Below are positions 6,271 to 9,007 of a stretch of DNA of 9,007 nucleotides, in pieces. The stretch covers positions 1 through 9,007 of the forward strand of contig CAITEM010000356.1 in assembly GCA_903891395.1 (NCBI GenBank). The letters run 5' to 3'. Position 1 is the stretch's first letter, and each line of letters opens with the position of its first letter. The position numbers and the translations under genes were made by a program. Under the pieces are notes generated by a model. That model was not told where the DNA came from and made no database searches. It worked only from the letters and a program-made list of their open reading frames with translations. Origin of the DNA: an uncultured Hyphomicrobiales bacterium (GTDB lineage: Bacteria; Pseudomonadota; Alphaproteobacteria; Rhizobiales; Xanthobacteraceae).

Positions 6271-6344
6271 TGGAGCGGGCGAAGGGAATCGAACCCTCGT
6301 ATGCAGCTTGGGAAGCTGCCGTTCTACCATTGAACTACGCCCGC
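6271..6344 (-). tRNA. tRNA-Gly (anticodon CCC), CCA encoded
   Basis: The minus strand from 6344 begins GCGGGCGTAGTTCAATGGTA and folds as a complete cloverleaf. The 7-bp acceptor stem GCGGGCG pairs with CGCCCGC. The anticodon stem GCAGC/GCTGC closes the loop TTCCCAA, with anticodon CCC at 6312-6310, reading GGG. The T-arm carries GGTTCGATTCC. The 3' CCA is in the DNA (6273-6271), giving 74 nt. It closely matches the E. coli glyU tRNA as I remember it, differing mainly in the anticodon stem. It lies 70 bp downstream of the dCTP deaminase stop on the same strand, with its own promoter-like sequence. Confidence 0.97.
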
Positions 6345-6352
6345 GCATCTCG

Positions 6353-6382
6353 ACAATAGCGAATGGAAGGCCCGAGCGGCAA
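6353..6382 (-). promoter_or_regulatory. Likely promoter of tRNA-Gly
   Basis: On the minus strand TTGCCG (6382-6377) is followed after 17-18 bp by CTATTG/TATTGT (6359-6353). The -10 ends nine bases before the tRNA 5' end at 6344, which is right for a short-leader stable RNA gene. Motif match by eye. Confidence 0.45.
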
Positions 6383-6414
6383 GCGCACTGAGCCCCCCTT
6401 TTAGGGATCACGTA

Positions 6415-7527
6415 TCAAACCTTGAAATGCTTCGACAGCTTCAGGCTCTGTGCCTGATAATTCGAGCCGATGCCCTGGCCATACAGCTTGTCGGGCCGCG
6501 CGATCATTTTTTCGTAGACCAGCCGGCCGACGATCTGGCCGTGCTCCAGGATGAACGGCACTTCACGCGAGCGCACTTCCAGCACAGCGCGCGATCCTTT
6601 GCCGCCGGCGCCGGCATAGCCGAAGCCGGGGTCGAAGAAGCCGGCATAGTGTACGCGGAATTCGCCGACCAAAGGATCGAACGGCACCATTTCGGCGGCG
6701 TAGTCGGGCGGCACCTGCACTGCTTCCTTGGACGCAAGAATGTAGAACTCATTCGGATCGAGGATCAGGCTCTTGTCCGGCCGGGCCTGCATCGGCTCCC
6801 AGAAGTCGAGCATGTTGTAGCCGGCGCGGCGCTCGACATCGATCAAGCCGGTGTGACGTTTGGCGCGATAGCCGACAATATTTTTGCCCTCGCCGCCCAG
6901 CGTGCCGGACAGATCGACACCGACCGCGACGCCTTCGCTGACGTCGGCATCGTCGCTGTCGACCAGCCGCTCGCGGGCGTGCAGATCGCGCAGCGCTTCG
7001 GCGCCGAGCAGCGCGTGACCGCGGCGAAACCTTATCTGCGACAGCCGTGAGCCTTCGCGCACCAGGATCGGGAACGTGCGCGGGCTGATCTCGGCATAGA
7101 GCGGGCCGTGGTAGCCCGGCTCGACGCGATCGAAGCCACGTAGCTCGTCGGCGATGACGCGGGTGAAGACGTCAAGCCGGCCGGTCGAACTCTTCGGGTT
7201 GGCAGCCGCGGAAATATCGTCCGGCAGCGCCAGGCTTTCCAAGAGCGGTACGATGTAGACGCAACCTGTTTCCAAAACCGCGCCATCTGTCAGCGCGAAC
7301 TCATGCAGCTTCAATTCGTCGATACGCTGCGCCACCGTCGTGCTGCCGGGTAAAAAGCTGGCGCGCACGCGATAGGCGACCTCGCCGAGCCGCAGGTCGA
7401 GGCTCGCGGGCTGGATCTGGTCCGGCACGAATTCGGTTGCCGGCAATATTCCACCGTCAGCCGCAAGCTGAGCGATCATGCGGTCCGGCAGAATGCCCTT
7501 GTCTTCGAGCGCAAATGAAAGTGGCAC
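6415..7527 (-). CDS. dcd: 2'-deoxycytidine 5'-triphosphate deaminase (long, duplicated-domain type)
   Basis: Cytosolic enzyme converting dCTP to dUTP and ammonia, the first step of dTMP supply in many bacteria. It has 370 residues, about twice a standard Dcd subunit (about 190). It reads as two dUTPase-fold repeats. The first has QPASLDLRLG (39-48), NPKSSTGRLDVFTRV (110-124) and GYHGPLYAEISP with Glu146, in the place of the catalytic Glu. The second has the related FDPLVGEFRVHYAGFFDPGF (283-302) and VLEVRS with Glu317, but lacks the SSxGR substrate loop. Alphaproteobacteria commonly carry this long form. The start is GTG at 7527, with only a weak GAGAA upstream; it fits the family N-terminus ending in GILPDRMI. 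It is divergent from metZ and followed by tRNA-Gly. No clear terminator lies after its stop. Confidence 0.92.
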   Translation of the reverse strand: MPLSFALEDKGILPDRMIAQLAADGGILPATEFVPDQIQPASLDLRLGEVAYRVRASFLPGSTTVAQRIDELKLHEFALTDGAVLETGCVYIVPLLESLALPDDISAAANPKSSTGRLDVFTRVIADELRGFDRVEPGYHGPLYAEISPRTFPILVREGSRLSQIRFRRGHALLGAEALRDLHARERLVDSDDADVSEGVAVGVDLSGTLGGEGKNIVGYRAKRHTGLIDVERRAGYNMLDFWEPMQARPDKSLILDPNEFYILASKEAVQVPPDYAAEMVPFDPLVGEFRVHYAGFFDPGFGYAGAGGKGSRAVLEVRSREVPFILEHGQIVGRLVYEKMIARPDKLYGQGIGSNYQAQSLKLSKHFKV

Positions 7528-7572
7528 GGGTTCTCGTTCCAGTAAGGCCGCCGATCTAACCCGACGGGTGCC

Positions 7573-7602
7573 TTGACGGGAAGCGGGCGGCCCCGCTACA
7601 AA
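7573..7602 (+). promoter_or_regulatory. Likely promoter of the metZ leader
   Basis: TTGACG (7573-7578) is a strong -35. TACAAA (7597-7602) or the overlapping CTACAA can serve as -10 at 17-18 bp spacing. Transcription would begin near 7609-7611, exactly where the SAM-II aptamer starts, which supports the assignment. Confidence 0.55.
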
Positions 7603-7610
7603 CCCTTTAT

Positions 7611-7668
7611 CCCGTGGTCAATTTGAGCCGGCCGGCTTGCAGCCACGTAAAATAAGTCGCTAAAAGGC
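7611..7668 (+). promoter_or_regulatory. SAM-II riboswitch (metA motif) controlling metZ
   Basis: The RNA has the SAM-II layout. Stem P1 is CGTGG (7613-7617) with CCACG (7643-7647). The P1 loop carries the conserved A/U-rich TCAATTTGAG followed by a GC-rich insert and CTTGC. After P1 comes an A/U-rich strand (TAAAATAAG) and the conserved 3' element GTCGCTAAAAGG (7657-7668), which folds back as the pseudoknot. SAM-II elements of alphaproteobacteria sit in front of methionine-synthesis genes such as metA, metX and metZ and switch them off when S-adenosylmethionine is plentiful; metZ follows here. The aptamer ends about 85 bases before the start codon, so SAM is not directly masking the metZ ribosome-binding site at 7743-7749. 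The next hairpins are the likely expression platform. Confidence 0.88.
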
Positions 7669-7689
7669 CGGGGACACGTGTGCCCGGCC
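7666..7689 (+). promoter_or_regulatory. Candidate antiterminator hairpin in the metZ leader
   Basis: GGCCGGG (7666-7672) pairs with CCCGGCC (7683-7689), and inside it ACAC (7674-7677) can pair with GTGT (7678-7681). The left arm begins at the GG that ends the SAM-II pseudoknot strand. The right arm is the same CCGGCC that forms the left arm of the terminator at 7684. Forming this hairpin therefore prevents the terminator. This switching logic is inferred from complementarity. Confidence 0.5.
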
Positions 7690-7714
7690 GAGATTTTTCT
7701 CAGGCCGGTTTTTT
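7684..7714 (+). terminator. Rho-independent terminator in the metZ leader (attenuator)
   Basis: CCGGCCGAGA (7684-7693) pairs with TCTC (7698-7701) and, after one bulged A, with GGCCGG (7703-7708), closing a TTTT loop. Six T residues follow immediately (7709-7714). This is a textbook intrinsic terminator standing between the SAM-II aptamer and the metZ start, so it should abort leader transcripts unless disrupted. Confidence 0.82.
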
Positions 7715-7718
7715 ATTG

Positions 7719-7732
7719 GCTCGGCGCCGAGC
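7719..7732 (+). repeat. 14-bp perfect palindrome between the attenuator and the metZ ribosome-binding site
   Basis: GCTCGGCGCCGAGC is fully self-complementary and ends ten bases before the AAGGAGAG ribosome-binding site (7742-7749). In DNA it could be an operator. In RNA it can only form a short-loop hairpin or dimerise. No function is known; it may simply be part of the GC-rich leader. Confidence 0.3.
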
Positions 7733-7753
7733 GCCGGGCTGAAGGAGAGCACG

Positions 7754-8944
7754 ATGTCAGAAGCGCCGAAAAAAACCTATCGCCCCGAAACCCGGCTGGT
7801 TCATGCCGGCACCCTGCGCTCGCAATTCAACGAGATGTCGGAAGCCCTGTATCTGACGCAGGGCTACAAATACGAGAGCGCCGAGGACTGCGAGCTCCGC
7901 TTCTCCGGCAAGATCCCGGGCTACGTCTATTCGCGCTATTCGAACCCGACCATGGACATGTTCGAGAAGCGCATGGCCGCGCTCGAAGGCTGCGAGGCCG
8001 CGCGCTCGACCGCAACCGGGATGGCCGCCGTCACCACCGCGTTGATGGGTTTGGTGAGTGCGGGCGACCACGTCGTTGCCGCCAAGGCGCTGTTCGGTTC
8101 CTGCCGTTGGGTGATCGAGGACTGGCTGCCGCGCTTCGGCGTGCCTTGCACGCTGGTCGACGGCAAGGACCTCGACGCTTGGCAGAAGGCCGTCCAGAAG
8201 AACACCAAGGCGCTGTTCCTGGAGACGCCGACCAATCCAACGTTGGAGGTCTATGACATCCAGGCGATCGCCGATATCGCACATAGCGTCGGCGCCAAAC
8301 TGGTGGTCGACAACGTGTTCGCCACTCCGCTCTACCAAAGCCCGTTGACGCTTGGCGCCGACGTCGTGGTCTATTCGGCGACCAAGCACATCGACGGACA
8401 AGGTCGCGTACTCGGCGGCGTCATCCTCGGTTCTGAAAAGATGATCATCGATAATTATCATCAGTTGCTGCGCCAGACGGGACCGTCGCTATCGCCTTTC
8501 AACGCCTGGGTTTTGTTGAAGGGGCTCGAGACCTTGTCGGTTCGCGTGCAACGGCAAACCGAGAATGCCACCGCGGTCGCGAATGCGCTGGCCGGCCATG
8601 CCAAGATCAACAACCTGATCTATCCAGGCCGCGCCGATCATCCGCAGGCCGATATCATCAAGAAGCAGATGACGGCGGGCTCGACGCTGTGCGCGTTCGA
8701 GATCAAGGGTGGCAAGGCAGGTGCGTTCCGCTTCCTTAACGGGCTGAACCTGATCGGCATCACCAACAATCTCGGCGACGCCAAGAGCCTGATCACGCAT
8801 CCGACGACGACAACGCATCAGCGGCTGACGCCGGACCAGCGCGCCGAACTCGGCATTGGCGACGGGCTGGTGCGATTGTCCTGCGGACTCGAACACGCCG
8901 ACGACGTGATCGAGGATCTGCTGGGCGCGCTGGATAAAGTCTAG
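7754..8944 (+). CDS. metZ: O-succinylhomoserine sulfhydrylase
   Basis: Cytosolic PLP enzyme of the Cys/Met metabolism family that combines O-succinylhomoserine with sulfide to make homocysteine, the direct-sulfhydrylation route to methionine. It has 396 residues, the normal length. Landmarks: SRYSNPT (60-66, contacts PLP phosphate from the neighbouring subunit), TATGMAA (86-92), the PLP-ring Asp186 in VVDNVFATP, the Schiff-base Lys211 in SATKHIDGQGR, and the C-terminal SLITHPTTTTHQ and VRLSCGLE substrate-carboxylate region. The 'HIDGQGRVLGG' block is characteristic of MetZ rather than MetB or MetY as I recall. Start at 7754 with a strong AAGGAGAG. Controlled by the SAM-II riboswitch and attenuator in its leader; its own product pathway leads to SAM, closing the feedback loop. 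O-acetylhomoserine as substrate cannot be fully excluded. Confidence 0.95.
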   Translation: MSEAPKKTYRPETRLVHAGTLRSQFNEMSEALYLTQGYKYESAEDCELRFSGKIPGYVYSRYSNPTMDMFEKRMAALEGCEAARSTATGMAAVTTALMGLVSAGDHVVAAKALFGSCRWVIEDWLPRFGVPCTLVDGKDLDAWQKAVQKNTKALFLETPTNPTLEVYDIQAIADIAHSVGAKLVVDNVFATPLYQSPLTLGADVVVYSATKHIDGQGRVLGGVILGSEKMIIDNYHQLLRQTGPSLSPFNAWVLLKGLETLSVRVQRQTENATAVANALAGHAKINNLIYPGRADHPQADIIKKQMTAGSTLCAFEIKGGKAGAFRFLNGLNLIGITNNLGDAKSLITHPTTTTHQRLTPDQRAELGIGDGLVRLSCGLEHADDVIEDLLGALDKV

Positions 8945-8952
8945 GCGAAAAC

Positions 8953-8982
8953 GGGATGCGCCGATGTCAGTCGGCGTATTCC
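8953..8982 (+). terminator. Hairpin after metZ, weak terminator candidate
   Basis: GGGATGCGCCGA (8953-8964) pairs along its full length with TCGGCGTATTCC (8971-8982), using two G-U pairs, around a 6-base loop. It starts 9 bases after the metZ stop. No T-run follows, so it is at best an imperfect terminator or a 3'-end stabiliser. It overlaps the last codons of the converging gene at 8967. Confidence 0.4.
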
Positions 8983-9007
8983 CAGTGCGCGGCCGGCACG
9001 GCCTTCG
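8967..9007 (-). CDS. 3' end of an unidentified gene (runs off right edge)
   Basis: On the minus strand one frame ends in KAVPAAHWEYAD followed by TGA at 8969-8967. Almost every codon has G or C in third position, like the real genes of the window, and the stop lies within a hairpin just past metZ, so this is plausibly the C-terminus of a converging gene. Twelve residues are too few to name a family. Confidence 0.45.
   Translation of the reverse strand, partial: KAVPAAHWEYAD

Noticed and set aside
6271..6344. tRNA-Gly as integration site of a genomic island
   Set aside because: The flanking genes are ordinary core genes, no integrase is near, and I saw no repeat of the tRNA 3' end elsewhere in the window.
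6385..6414. Terminator after the dCTP deaminase gene (CCCTAAAAGGG on the minus strand)
   Set aside because: The stem is only about four base pairs and no T-run follows.
7757..8461. Minus-strand open frame opposite metZ
   Set aside because: Antisense to a complete PLP enzyme in a high-GC gene; no family resemblance.
1..9007. CRISPR array or tandem repeats
   Set aside because: No regularly spaced repeats were seen on reading through the window.

Overview
The window looks like chromosomal DNA from an alphaproteobacterium of the Hyphomicrobiales (Rhizobiales), in the Bradyrhizobium / Rhodopseudomonas / Pseudolabrys range. The evidence is high-GC coding DNA with strong GC3 bias, a SAM-II riboswitch in front of metZ, a SCO-type copper chaperone preceded by a tiny membrane protein, a tandem-domain dCTP deaminase, and core proteins of alphaproteobacterial type. 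No species can be named from the sequence alone.

Left edge (1-944) is accessory DNA, visibly richer in A/T than the rest. It holds the first 24 codons of an IS3-family OrfA transposase running off the left edge, then a 265-codon minus-strand gene of unknown function, then about 95 bp of non-coding DNA. This block abuts the C-terminal part of a family 2 glycosyltransferase (942-1703), whose N-terminal half is missing. The natural reading is that a mobile or horizontally acquired segment entered a glycosyltransferase gene, and that the IS may have trimmed the 3' end of the cargo gene.

1654-3580: the glycosyltransferase remnant converges on a minus-strand pair, a 52-residue membrane protein (2279-2437) followed by a SCO1/SenC copper chaperone (1654-2250). 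Across a divergent intergenic region carrying a 14-bp perfect palindrome lies a secreted CE4 polysaccharide deacetylase (2635-3525), closed by a strong intrinsic terminator.

3596-6043: a minus-strand pair (a DUF3108 periplasmic protein, then a ribbon-helix-helix-like small protein) is divergent from a PfkB-family hexose-phosphate kinase that starts with GTG. The kinase converges, stop against stop, on a small four-cysteine protein.

6271-8944: tRNA-Gly(CCC) with encoded CCA, and a dCTP deaminase of the long duplicated-domain type, both on the minus strand. Divergent from these is metZ (O-succinylhomoserine sulfhydrylase), preceded by a SAM-II riboswitch. Its leader then folds into two mutually exclusive hairpins, the second a textbook Rho-independent terminator, which suggests transcriptional attenuation by SAM. 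The last 41 bases hold the 3' end of an unidentified minus-strand gene.

Most of the window is ordinary core genome. The parts most worth a second look are the insertion junction with its orphan gene at the left, the metZ leader, and the small genes at 2279-2437 and 5852-6043.
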